Part shown: positions 24,972 to 31,049 of the stretch, in pieces
Numbering within the stretch: the stretch's first letter is position 1
How the letters are laid out: every line of letters begins with the position of its first letter
NCBI GenBank assembly: GCA_013823055.1
Contig: PNLN01000075.1
Location: forward strand, 1 to 38,757
DNA from: Cyanobacteria bacterium DS2.3.42
Lineage (GTDB): Bacteria > Cyanobacteriota > Vampirovibrionia > Obscuribacterales > Obscuribacteraceae
Direction: 5' to 3'
Length of the DNA: 38,757 nucleotides
Notes under the pieces: model-generated
Database searches by the model: none
Seen by the model: only the letters and a program-made list of their open reading frames with translations
What the model was told of the DNA's origin: nothing
Translations under genes and position numbers: made by a program

Positions 24972-24993
24972 GAGGCACTGAATATAGTGCCTC
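24972..24993 (+). terminator. Hairpin downstream of rtcB
   Basis: Perfect 8-bp stem GAGGCACT/AGTGCCTC with a 6-nt loop, 30 nt after the rtcB stop. No T-run follows, so it may stabilise the 3' end rather than terminate on its own. Confidence 0.35.
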
Positions 24994-25132
24994 GCGACCG
25001 GCGCGGGAACAAGAACTAAAACTGACAACAAACCAAAACTAAATCACCGCTGCAATTCATATGCAGGGGCAAGCTTAAGGCGACTAAATACAACTTTGTG
25101 CGTCGTGAGCCACTCACAACTGGAGGTGTGTT

Positions 25133-25327
25133 ATGAAAATCTACGTTCTTCTGCGCAACGGTGTTCCACTCGGATATGCCCTCGCCGCTGCTTCGCATTG
25201 CTCACTTTGGGCTATAGCCGACTCTGAGAGGATCGGAGTCTCTTTCTTTCGTTCTTATCCGCGGCAATGGATGAGTATTGATGACACTCTTGGAAGGCGC
25301 ATCAATAATCGGAGACGATGTGAATGA
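25133..25327 (+). pseudogene. Truncated peptidyl-tRNA-hydrolase-like (PTH2-type) gene remnant
   Basis: ATG 25133 has a strong GGAGGT 6 nt upstream and the first 27 residues, MKIYVLLRNGVPLGYALAAA then SHCSLWA, look like the N-terminus of small PTH2-type proteins (normally about 110-120 residues), including the conserved helix start. After about residue 27 the similarity stops abruptly and the frame continues as unrelated, Arg-rich sequence antisense to the neighbouring minus-strand gene, whose stop codon falls at this point. I read it as a 3'-truncated gene whose ribosome-binding site survives. The family assignment is from memory of the N-terminal pattern. It lies 190 nt after rtcB. Confidence 0.45.
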
Positions 25328-25816
25328 TTTCGGAGCGGATCCATTTAGCTTCGCGCCCAGGCTACTTAGCTTTGCGCCAACTTCACTCGTTAGGTTTTCC
25401 ACTTCTCCAATCGCGCGACCGCCGTTCTTGGCAAAGTGTTTCCACCCAAAGCGAACCAAAAGTGCCGCCGCAGCTAGTTCAACTCCTACAACTAAAAGGT
25501 TAGACGGCTCGTCTTTCTTTTGCGACTCACTGTTCACTGAAGCGCGGACATAGTCGTATGACGGTCTCATGTCGCTTTGCGCTGATTGCTCTGCGTCTGC
25601 CCCGATTGATTCTCTTGCCGCAATTGCTGGTCCTGCTGCAAATGCTGCGGCTGTTTCGGTCGGCTGGGCGGACAACTGCCGTACCTCCGGCATTCTGTAG
25701 CTGTCCCAGACGTCTGTGGCGGATTGCATCATTGGAAGGTTTCTGTCAAACAATCTTTGTTGCCCTGTGATAATTTCCGCAGGGAGACTCGCCCGTAAAA
25801 ACTCATGCTCGTTCAT
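25202..25816 (-). CDS. Unrecognised protein with one hydrophobic segment
   Basis: 204 residues, no family recognised. The N-terminal 110 residues are polar with no signal peptide (MNEHEFLRASLPAEIITGQQ and onward, with an Ala-rich stretch TETAAAFAAGPAIAARES). One hydrophobic segment near residues 113-128 (NLLVVGVELAAAALLVRFGW) could span the membrane. The C-terminal part has a helical heptad-like run (GEVENLTSEVGAKLSSLGAK) and a Ser/Pro-rich tail. ATG 25816 has AGGA 8 nt upstream; an in-frame ATG at 25825 is possible. Its 3' end overlaps the truncated plus-strand gene at 25133, suggesting a rearrangement joined them. Lineage-restricted by appearance. Confidence 0.6.
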   Translation of the reverse strand: MNEHEFLRASLPAEIITGQQRLFDRNLPMMQSATDVWDSYRMPEVRQLSAQPTETAAAFAAGPAIAARESIGADAEQSAQSDMRPSYDYVRASVNSESQKKDEPSNLLVVGVELAAAALLVRFGWKHFAKNGGRAIGEVENLTSEVGAKLSSLGAKLNGSAPKSFTSSPIIDAPSKSVINTHPLPRIRTKERDSDPLRVGYSPK

Positions 25817-25942
25817 GGCCAACATCCTATAGATGGCGTGCAGTCACTATGATCCCGATGTGCCTAAATGCTAATGCCCCAACGTGATTAAATTGTGACT
25901 GAAACATTAGCCCAGTGCGTATTTCTACGAAACGAGAGCGAC

Positions 25943-26314
25943 TTATCTATGAACTATAGTCGGGGCTTCGTTTGTCCGCACGTGCATTCTCATAACGAGA
26001 TGATTTCTTGCCTGAGAGCCAGTCAGGACCTGCTTCCATGTTTGTCCAACGTGGTCAAACAATTGGCGCTCAGTGTGACCAAACCCATAGTATGGCTGAG
26101 GTTGTTTTTCATCACTTTTCTTGGGCAATACTTGCCAGGTCTGTGCTTCGGAGTTCCTGCCCTCCCTATCTCGGCTTGGGGTGGCTACATATGTTTGACC
26201 TTCCGCACGCATCAGATTTGAGTTGGCATAAATTTCCTGCGCCAGCGTATCTGAAGCTGAAATCTCAAATTCTGATTCTGCATGATTTGTCTTGTTGTGC
26301 TGGATTTCGTTCAT
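25943..26314 (-). CDS. Unrecognised small polar protein
   Basis: 123 residues, no family recognised. Polar throughout, rich in Glu, Gln, Asn and Arg (NEIQHNKTNHAESEFEISAS; LPKKSDEKQPQPYYGFGHTE), without a signal peptide or membrane segment. No ribosome-binding site is obvious before ATG 26314, and a plus-strand frame of similar length overlaps it, so its reality is uncertain. It has the same orientation as the unrecognised gene at 25202-25816, and both open MNE; a shared origin is a guess. Confidence 0.4.
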   Translation of the reverse strand: MNEIQHNKTNHAESEFEISASDTLAQEIYANSNLMRAEGQTYVATPSRDREGRNSEAQTWQVLPKKSDEKQPQPYYGFGHTERQLFDHVGQTWKQVLTGSQARNHLVMRMHVRTNEAPTIVHR

Positions 26315-26434
26315 TGTTTATAGTTTGCAACGCCATTTTGAAGACTTTTTCGGATGATATTGGCAGTTGCGTGCAATTGGTGTGCAATTCCCGTGCCCCT
26401 GGTGTTTCTTTAGATCGAATCAATTGAATTGCGT

Positions 26435-27493
26435 CTAGAAACTACTCACGACCGAGTCTTTACCGGCTGCCAACTTGCTGTTCAATAAAAGTTTGATTTG
26501 CGGCAGCGCATTTTCTGCTGCTGCTTCGCCGGCTCTCATTGCTCTTTCTGCATCGCGAGCACTGCGCGAGTAGAGCGGCATGGGTGACAAGACCGGACGA
26601 ATTTCGACGTCGGCGATATCAGAATGGTGACCGTCTACTTCTGCAAGTATAATGCTCAGAATTCGATTTCCGTATGGCGTCACGCGTTTGAGTGTTGCAG
26701 GACTTATGTCTTGCAGTTCCTCATCTACATTCACTGCGATGACAATGTCTGCACGGCTTTGTCGCGCTTGAACCGTGGGAACATTCGCGCGCAGCGCACC
26801 ATCAACCAGAAATTTTCCATCAATCTCAACTGGTTTTACGTAAAAAGGAATCGCTGAGCTTGCTTGAACGGCCCTACCAAGATTTCCGTATTCGAGTGCA
26901 TATGGTTTGCCGTCGAGGAGGTTTGTCGCAACCGCAACAAATGGAATTTCCGCGTGTTCGATGTTGCGGCGATATGGTGAAACATGGCTATCTACAAAGG
27001 ACGCGATTTTGTTGCTGGAATGAAGTCCGATTGTATTTGTTTTGAAACCGATGGCAAGTTTTGCCGATCGTACTACCATCGAAGTTGGAATTGTCATCAA
27101 CTTCAAAGTGTCGGAGACTGGAGTATATGCCTTGAATAGTGAACGATCGCGAAACATCGCTTCCAGTGTTTCAAGCGGAACACCGGCTGCATACATGCCG
27201 CCAACAATGGCCCCCATGCTGCTTCCAACGATAAAGTCGACCGGCAGGTTTTCGCGTTCAAGAACTCTGAGCACTCCAATGTGTGCCGCTCCTCTCACAC
27301 CTCCACCACCAAGTGCCAGCGCAATCGTTGGACGTGTTTTTCTTCTATGCACCACTTGCGGTGACAAAGACTGGGCCAATGACGCCGACGGTGTCGGTAG
27401 GTACGCTAGCTCATCTGTGGCCCACACGGGCGTTATAAAACTGAGAAGTGCGATTAGCGAAAATGCTAATGTCTCATTTCTAATTTTGAACAT
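26435..27493 (-). CDS. Exported patatin-like phospholipase
   Basis: A serine lipid acyl hydrolase with a Ser-Asp dyad. The 352 residues begin with a signal peptide (MFKIRNETLAFSLIALLSFI, cleavage near WATDE). The patatin domain starts at residue 56: oxyanion-hole motif ALGGGGVRGAAHIGVL, nucleophile elbow in VGSSMGAIVGGMYAAGVP, then FVAVATNLLDGKPYALEYGN, and catalytic Asp in FLVDGALRANVP. This matches the bacterial RssA-type patatin proteins, here with an export signal, so the enzyme probably acts on envelope phospholipids. Start ATG 27493 has GAGGA 7 nt upstream. The region upstream contains a long RNA-level hairpin (27534-27589). The neighbours give no pathway clue. Confidence 0.92.
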   Translation of the reverse strand: MFKIRNETLAFSLIALLSFITPVWATDELAYLPTPSASLAQSLSPQVVHRRKTRPTIALALGGGGVRGAAHIGVLRVLERENLPVDFIVGSSMGAIVGGMYAAGVPLETLEAMFRDRSLFKAYTPVSDTLKLMTIPTSMVVRSAKLAIGFKTNTIGLHSSNKIASFVDSHVSPYRRNIEHAEIPFVAVATNLLDGKPYALEYGNLGRAVQASSAIPFYVKPVEIDGKFLVDGALRANVPTVQARQSRADIVIAVNVDEELQDISPATLKRVTPYGNRILSIILAEVDGHHSDIADVEIRPVLSPMPLYSRSARDAERAMRAGEAAAENALPQIKLLLNSKLAAGKDSVVSSF

Positions 27494-27533
27494 GATTCCA
27501 TCCTCACTTCCTCTAGTCGAGGTCTTAATCGGT

Positions 27534-27589
27534 CCAGTTCAGAGAGAGCCGGGGTGCTCTCTCTGCTGGATTCCGACCGGGAGAACTGG
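27534..27589 (-). other. Nested long hairpin upstream of the phospholipase gene
   Basis: Perfect 10-bp stem CAGAGAGAGC (27540-27549) with GCTCTCTCTG (27556-27565), loop CGGGGT. It is enclosed either by TCCAG/CTGGA (27533-27537 with 27566-27570) or alternatively by CCAGTTC/GAACTGG (27534-27540 with 27583-27589). The two outer pairings compete. It lies between the Cys-rich gene and the phospholipase gene on the same strand, without a T-run, so a leader structure is as likely as a terminator. Confidence 0.45.
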
Positions 27590-27625
27590 AAGAACTGCAA
27601 GAAACTCCGAGTGCTCCAAGAAGGG

Positions 27626-27937
27626 CTACTTGGATAGCGACAAGAAAACTTCTTTCACTTGGTCTTTATACTGATCGCATTTTTGTTTGCCTTCAATCAA
27701 ATGCGTCCACTTCGTGTGGTTCGCTTCTGCAACTAATTTGGCCAGCGCATCAAGTTTTGCACCTGCGTTCTTCTCAATTTCCTTTTTGATTTTGTCTTTG
27801 ACGACTTCTTTCCAAGCTTCATCTGCCAGGCAAAGCAACTTTTCAGGCATGTTGCAACATTCGCTGTCGCCACCATGTTGTGTTGCTGTCTCCGCGCAAG
27901 TTCCAGAACCTTGTGTTTGGTCGCATGAACTACTCAT
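27626..27937 (-). CDS. Small Cys-rich helical protein paired with TetR regulator
   Basis: 103 residues, family not recognised. The N-terminal 37 residues carry five Cys (SSSCDQTQGSGTC and ECCNMPEKLLC), with one more near the end (KQKCDQYKD); the rest is charged amphipathic helix (WKEVVKDKIKKEIEKNAG, LDALAKLVAEANHTKWTHLI). No signal peptide. A metal- or thiol-handling role would fit, but this is inference. ATG 27937 has AAGGAGA 8 nt upstream, a strong site. It is divergent from a TetR-family gene across 234 bp containing three copies of one operator-like sequence, two of them just upstream of this gene, so it is probably the regulator's target. Confidence 0.7.
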   Translation of the reverse strand: MSSSCDQTQGSGTCAETATQHGGDSECCNMPEKLLCLADEAWKEVVKDKIKKEIEKNAGAKLDALAKLVAEANHTKWTHLIEGKQKCDQYKDQVKEVFLSLSK

Positions 27938-27981
27938 TTATAAATCTCCTTCGGGCTTTGCTAATGGACTTGGTAGATAGG

Positions 27982-27996
27982 ACCGGTCTGTACTAA
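27982..27996. promoter_or_regulatory. TetR operator-like copy 1
   Basis: ACCGGTCTGTACTAA, differing at one base from copy 2. It lies 45 bp upstream of the Cys-rich gene start. Confidence 0.55.
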
Positions 27997-28008
27997 CGAT
28001 TGAATCAT

Positions 28009-28023
28009 ACCGGTCTGTCCTAA
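28009..28023. promoter_or_regulatory. TetR operator-like copy 2
   Basis: ACCGGTCTGTCCTAA, exactly 27 bp from copy 1 in the same direction. The core AGACCGGT contains the palindrome ACCGGT. A TATGAT that could be a minus-strand -10 for the Cys-rich gene abuts it. Confidence 0.55.
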
Positions 28024-28115
28024 TCAAGGCCCAAAATGGATACTATTAATGGATTGGGACGCGGGGGCGCGAACGTGAAACTTTACACAGGCGCACCTTT
28101 TCGAGCCTTGCCCCC

Positions 28116-28143
28116 TTGATCGATTTAAGAATTAAGATATACT
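28116..28143 (+). promoter_or_regulatory. Predicted promoter of the TetR gene
   Basis: TTGATC (28116-28121), a 16-nt spacer and TATACT (28138-28143). The -10 runs directly into operator-like copy 3, which fits autorepression. Confidence 0.5.
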
Positions 28144-28157
28144 TAGGACAGAACGGT
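28143..28157. promoter_or_regulatory. TetR operator-like copy 3 (inverted)
   Basis: TTAGGACAGAACGGT is the inverse of copies 1 and 2 with one mismatch to copy 2. It overlaps the end of the predicted -10 and the transcription start of the TetR gene. Confidence 0.5.
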
Positions 28158-28171
28158 TCTAGAGTTAATAA

Positions 28172-28774
28172 ATGCCCACGACCACCGACACCACCAGCGG
28201 CAGCCGGCAAAAGCTCATAGAGGCAACGATTGAGCTGATGTCTTCGCGTGGTTTTGAAGCGATGGGCATCAACAGCATCCTGGAAGCTGCCGGCGTCAGC
28301 AAGAGCAATTTTTACTATCACTTCAAATCCAAAGAAGATCTCTGTCTTGCTGCATTGGACGCGATGTCGGATATGTTTTTCACACAAATGCTTGACCCTG
28401 TGCTTTCGATTAAGACGCTTTCTCCGCGCAAGCGTCTCGAAAAGCTTTTGAAAGGCATGGCAGATATGATGGAGTCCGAGTGCTGCAACAAAGGTTGTCC
28501 ATTCGTAAATTTAGCGACGGAAACCAGTGATTTCATTCCGGCATTTCGCGAGCGCATCTCACAGTACTTCGAGCGCTATCAGCAAGGATTGGCCGAGGTA
28601 ATTCAAGAAGGAATTCAGTTGGGTGAGTTTCGATCCGATGTTTCTGCAAAACTTGCGGCGCAAGTTCTGTTAGCCAGCTTGAATGGCACCATCGTTTTGA
28701 CCAAAGTGCACAAACGCCCTCAAGTTATGAAAGAAAACATCAAGGCTTTCCTTGCTTTGTTGACAGCACCGTAA
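28172..28774 (+). CDS. TetR/AcrR-family transcriptional regulator
   Basis: 200 residues. The N-terminal helix-turn-helix is canonical: GSRQKLIEATIELMSSRGFE, then MGINSILEAAGVSKSNFYYH and FKSKEDLCLAALDAM. The C-terminal ligand domain contains SECCNKGCPFVNLATETSDF, the position where NemR/AcuR-like members have GCLLGNLAAE, here with three Cys that could sense electrophiles or metals. The final helices (LAAQVLLASLNGTIVLTKVH) would form the dimer bundle. ATG 28172 has no ribosome-binding site; if transcription starts near 28150 the leader is very short. It is divergent from the Cys-rich gene; three operator-like copies between them suggest it represses both. Confidence 0.9.
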   Translation: MPTTTDTTSGSRQKLIEATIELMSSRGFEAMGINSILEAAGVSKSNFYYHFKSKEDLCLAALDAMSDMFFTQMLDPVLSIKTLSPRKRLEKLLKGMADMMESECCNKGCPFVNLATETSDFIPAFRERISQYFERYQQGLAEVIQEGIQLGEFRSDVSAKLAAQVLLASLNGTIVLTKVHKRPQVMKENIKAFLALLTAP

Positions 28775-28786
28775 CGCTTCGGGCTC

Positions 28787-28933
28787 ATGGAGCGCAACAA
28801 AAACGGCATTCATGAAATGTTTGCCGAATTGTTCAGCGCGATTGTTGCTCCTAACGAAGATCTTCGCGCGGTCGGTTTGAGCAAGGCTTTCCCTCGCTGC
28901 ACGAAGGCAGTGAAGGAAATCCTGGGGAAGTGA
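28787..28933 (+). CDS. Possible small protein downstream of the TetR gene
   Basis: 48 residues from ATG 28787: MERNKNGIHEMFAELFSAIV, APNEDLRAVGLSKAFPRCTK and a short end. Codon use resembles the neighbours, but the ribosome-binding site is weak. It lies 12 nt after the TetR gene and ends 1 nt before the stop of the convergent DUF1858-like gene, where a 7-bp hairpin ATTCACT/AGTGAAT (28933-28950) sits. It may be a short real gene or a fragment of a longer ancestor. No family recognised. Confidence 0.4.
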   Translation: MERNKNGIHEMFAELFSAIVAPNEDLRAVGLSKAFPRCTKAVKEILGK

Positions 28934-28934
28934 T

Positions 28935-29141
28935 TCACTTTCCAGTGAATTCTTGAAGGTCTTTGATAAGTCCTTCTAGATCGTCGATGTGGCACATGCC
29001 TTCGCAGATCGATAGGGCTGTTTCAAGAATGCTTTCAGGGCATTCGAGTCCTATGTTGACACCATGCTCATCAAAGACTTTCACGGCTTCAGGGCATACT
29101 TCGAGAATTTCTTGGACTGTGCTTTCTTCGTTAATTAACAT
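28935..29141 (-). CDS. DUF1858/ScdA-N-like small protein
   Basis: 68 residues: MLINEESTVQEILEVCPEAV, KVFDEHGVNIGLECPESILE, then a helical end with CEGMCHIDDLEGLIKDLQEF. The pattern (start with a V-x-E-I-L helix, P-E-x-x-x-V-F, G-x-x-x-G-x-E-C, eT-L-x-x-A) fits the DUF1858/ScdA N-terminal domain, which accompanies the RIC/YtfE iron-sulfur repair proteins and hybrid-cluster-type stress genes. Cys residues at 16, 35, 47 and 51. ATG 29141 has AGGAGG 4 nt upstream. Last gene of the Rrf2-rubredoxin-globin series (56 nt after the globin), so a stress role is suggested by context. Confidence 0.7.
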   Translation of the reverse strand: MLINEESTVQEILEVCPEAVKVFDEHGVNIGLECPESILETALSICEGMCHIDDLEGLIKDLQEFTGK

Positions 29142-29197
29142 GTCTCCTCCTTCGCTCTGAAATTGATCAGAACGCTTTCAATTGGCAATCTTTGGTT

Positions 29198-29617
29198 TCA
29201 GTTTCGTCCGGCGTTCAGAACAACGGCCATTCTGCGCGCCCGGCTGAGGAAGTCTTCAACCTGCTCACTGTTTGTGCAGACTTCTTTCAGAGTCGATTCG
29301 AACAAGCATAGCCAGTGGTCGAAATGCGCTTTGGTCAGTTGTTGTATTTTTCCATGAACCTGAAGCGGATTGCCCTTGTACGATCCTTGTCCAAACATTA
29401 CGGTCGCCCAGAAACTATTCATCTTCATGAGGTGATGATCCCAGTCTTCCGTCATCTCTTTTTCGAAGATGGGACCGAGTATTTCGTCTTGCTGAACTTT
29501 CTCATAGAATCCAGAAACGATTTTTTCGATCTGCTCGGTTGTGATGCAGAGCTTTTCTGCGCGGCTTTCGCTGGCTGCATACGGTCTTGTTGTATCTTTG
29601 TTTTCTACGCTGAACAT
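29198..29617 (-). CDS. Group III truncated haemoglobin
   Basis: A haem protein binding O2 or NO; 139 residues. Seen: ITTEQIEKIVSGFYEKVQQD, DEILGPIFEKEMTEDWDHHL, KMNSFWATVMFGQGSYKGNP, VHGKIQQLTKAHFDHWLCLF and a final helix FLSRARRMAVVLNAG. The proximal-His region HFDHWL and the FW in helix E match group III (trHbP) globins. The N-terminus is extended by about 25 residues compared with the minimal globin. It begins 1 nt after the rubredoxin stop, so the two are co-translated. Context (Rrf2 regulator, rubredoxin, DUF1858) points to NO detoxification or oxygen handling, which is inference. Confidence 0.88.
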   Translation of the reverse strand: MFSVENKDTTRPYAASESRAEKLCITTEQIEKIVSGFYEKVQQDEILGPIFEKEMTEDWDHHLMKMNSFWATVMFGQGSYKGNPLQVHGKIQQLTKAHFDHWLCLFESTLKEVCTNSEQVEDFLSRARRMAVVLNAGRN

Positions 29618-29618
29618 G

Positions 29619-29870
29619 TTAGTGTACCTGGCAATTTGAGCTTACCGATTTTTGAAATGTAGAATTATTGTTGCTTGCTTCTGAGTTTTCGGATGCTGTC
29701 ACCTTAATGCATGAGCAAGGTTGATATTTGTCTTTCTCTCCGCCGCAACCTGGGCATAGCCACTGTTCCGGCAGTGCTTCAAATGACGCATCGCATCCGC
29801 ATTCTTCCGGACTGCAAGGCGCTTCGTATATAAAGTTGCATACTGTGCAAATATGACGTTCTGTTTTCAT
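29619..29870 (-). CDS. Rubredoxin-like iron protein
   Basis: 83 residues. The first 55 form a rubredoxin: HICTVCNFIYEAPC with one CxxC pair and LPEQWLCPGCGGEKDKY with the CPGCG pair, which together bind one iron; Phe and Trp core residues are in place. A loop with extra Cys (CSPEECGCD) and a C-terminal Ser/Asn-rich tail with more Cys are not typical of the family. It would carry single electrons, possibly to the adjacent globin. ATG 29870 overlaps the Rrf2 stop (ATGA) and uses an AGGAGG site inside the Rrf2 coding region. Second gene of the operon. Confidence 0.9.
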   Translation of the reverse strand: MKTERHICTVCNFIYEAPCSPEECGCDASFEALPEQWLCPGCGGEKDKYQPCSCIKVTASENSEASNNNSTFQKSVSSNCQVH

Positions 29871-30331
29871 GGCTTCCTCCTAGTGGACTTCTTCGCTTCC
29901 GTCTTTGGTGGCGGGAAGGTGAAGACAATTTCTGATTTTGGTTTTGTTAGTAGGTCTTCTATCGTCGCTCCAGCAAACGCTTTCTCCACTAACGCAGTGG
30001 CTTCATCAAGTTGCTTATGCAACTTGCACAGGCTTGTTGCATGTGCCGGCAGCCCAAGCGGGCATTCCCTTATGCGCTTGATCGGGTCGACTGCGTTCAC
30101 AACATCGAGGACGCTGACTTTATCTGCAGTCGTACTCAAGGTAAAACCTCCGCGCAGCCCGCGCTGCGATTGCACTAAAGACGCTCTGGTCAGCTGCTGT
30201 AATACCTTAGATAGGTAGGCAGCTGGTATTTGAGTGGATTTGGCAATCTGCTCTGTAGTTTGCCCGCCGTCCTGGTTTTCTGCCAGAAAGACAACTGCTC
30301 GTAGTGCGTACTCGGTTGTTTGTGAAATCAT
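29867..30331 (-). CDS. Rrf2-family transcriptional regulator
   Basis: 154 residues: MISQTTEYALRAVVFLAENQ, winged-helix recognition part TQIPAAYLSKVLQQLTRASL and wing SQRGLRGGFTLSTT. Two Cys occur where iron-sulfur Rrf2 proteins (NsrR, IscR) bind their cluster: ECPLGLPAHATSLCKLHKQL. NsrR/IscR have three, so cluster binding here may involve another ligand or be absent. The C-terminal tail is Lys-rich. First gene of a four-gene minus-strand unit; upstream are a consensus promoter and a 24-bp dyad just after the -10, consistent with autorepression. Confidence 0.9.
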   Translation of the reverse strand: MISQTTEYALRAVVFLAENQDGGQTTEQIAKSTQIPAAYLSKVLQQLTRASLVQSQRGLRGGFTLSTTADKVSVLDVVNAVDPIKRIRECPLGLPAHATSLCKLHKQLDEATALVEKAFAGATIEDLLTKPKSEIVFTFPPPKTEAKKSTRRKP

Positions 30332-30347
30332 GGTTTTCGTTACAAAT

Positions 30348-30371
30348 TGGATATCTGGACCTTTATATCCA
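30348..30371. promoter_or_regulatory. Operator-like dyad upstream of rrf2
   Basis: TGGATAT-N10-ATATCCA, perfect 7-bp arms, 16-40 bp upstream of the rrf2 ATG and starting at the last base of the -10 box. Size and position fit a dimeric Rrf2-type repressor site. Confidence 0.55.
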
Positions 30372-30399
30372 GTATATGCGCAATAGGCTTGTTTGTCAA
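30371..30399 (-). promoter_or_regulatory. Consensus promoter of the rrf2-rubredoxin-globin operon
   Basis: On the minus strand TTGACA (30399-30394), a 17-nt spacer and TATACT (30376-30371). The transcription start would lie within the operator-like dyad. Confidence 0.65.
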
Positions 30400-30455
30400 T
30401 TGCGCCCTCCTGTATTGCCGCAGGGGCGAGCTTTTCAGTATCTAGTCCTTGAGGT

Positions 30456-30902
30456 TTACCTATTTATAGTTGTGCTCGAGAAACTGCATAGGTGCTTATG
30501 TCGTGCTATGCACTCATCAAGCTTGCTTTGAAAGTATTCGAAGTTATCTTCGTCTTGCAACGAGGCCGAAACTTCGTTGATATGACTTCTCACCTTTTGA
30601 CCTAGTTCTGTCAAGCCCAAGAGATTCAGTCCGTCTTCCAGATAATTCCATACTTCTGAAATTGACTGGATTGCCGGGTTGTGGTGAACCATCACTTCCA
30701 CTATCACCGTATTTGCTATGACACCGAGCAGCAAGTATTCCGGATTCATGGAAAAGTGAGTTAGAGCAAGAAGTTTTCCATCCTCGGTCGTAAACGCCTG
30801 GCACACCAAATCGTGCATGTCGTCTTCAAAGGTCGGCTCCATATCGCAAAACATGGAAATCATATGCCGCTCTGGCTCACGTAAGGTAATTTTCTTTGTC
30901 AT
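30456..30902 (-). CDS. Unrecognised 148-residue cytoplasmic protein
   Basis: ATG 30902 has GAGGAAA 6 nt upstream. The sequence (MTKKITLREPERHMISMFCD, EYLLLGVIANTVIVEVMVHH, YLEDGLNLLGLTELGQKVRS) is mixed alpha/beta without signal peptide or clear motif. The end is rich in Cys, His and Ser (ECIARHKHLCSFSSTT). The frame stays open upstream into the antisense of the next gene, but only the part from 30902 has a ribosome-binding site. It lies upstream of the rrf2 promoter on the same strand and diverges from the helical-repeat gene at 31050. No family recognised. Confidence 0.65.
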   Translation of the reverse strand: MTKKITLREPERHMISMFCDMEPTFEDDMHDLVCQAFTTEDGKLLALTHFSMNPEYLLLGVIANTVIVEVMVHHNPAIQSISEVWNYLEDGLNLLGLTELGQKVRSHINEVSASLQDEDNFEYFQSKLDECIARHKHLCSFSSTTINR

Positions 30903-31049
30903 CGCTTTTTCCTCGCCATGGGTTCTATGACCTAATACGGAATTCGCGCGCAAAAAGTTCAAAGGCGCTGGATTAAATAGAGCGATGCTTCCTAACAAAA
31001 CTCTATGAGGCGCTACAATAGTCGTCCACGCGGTTTCTAAGGTTAGACT

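Noticed and set aside
25895-26221. 108-codon plus-strand frame
   Set aside because: Overlaps the minus-strand frame at 25943-26314; hydrophobic/Cys-rich mix without start signal, so the minus reading is preferred.
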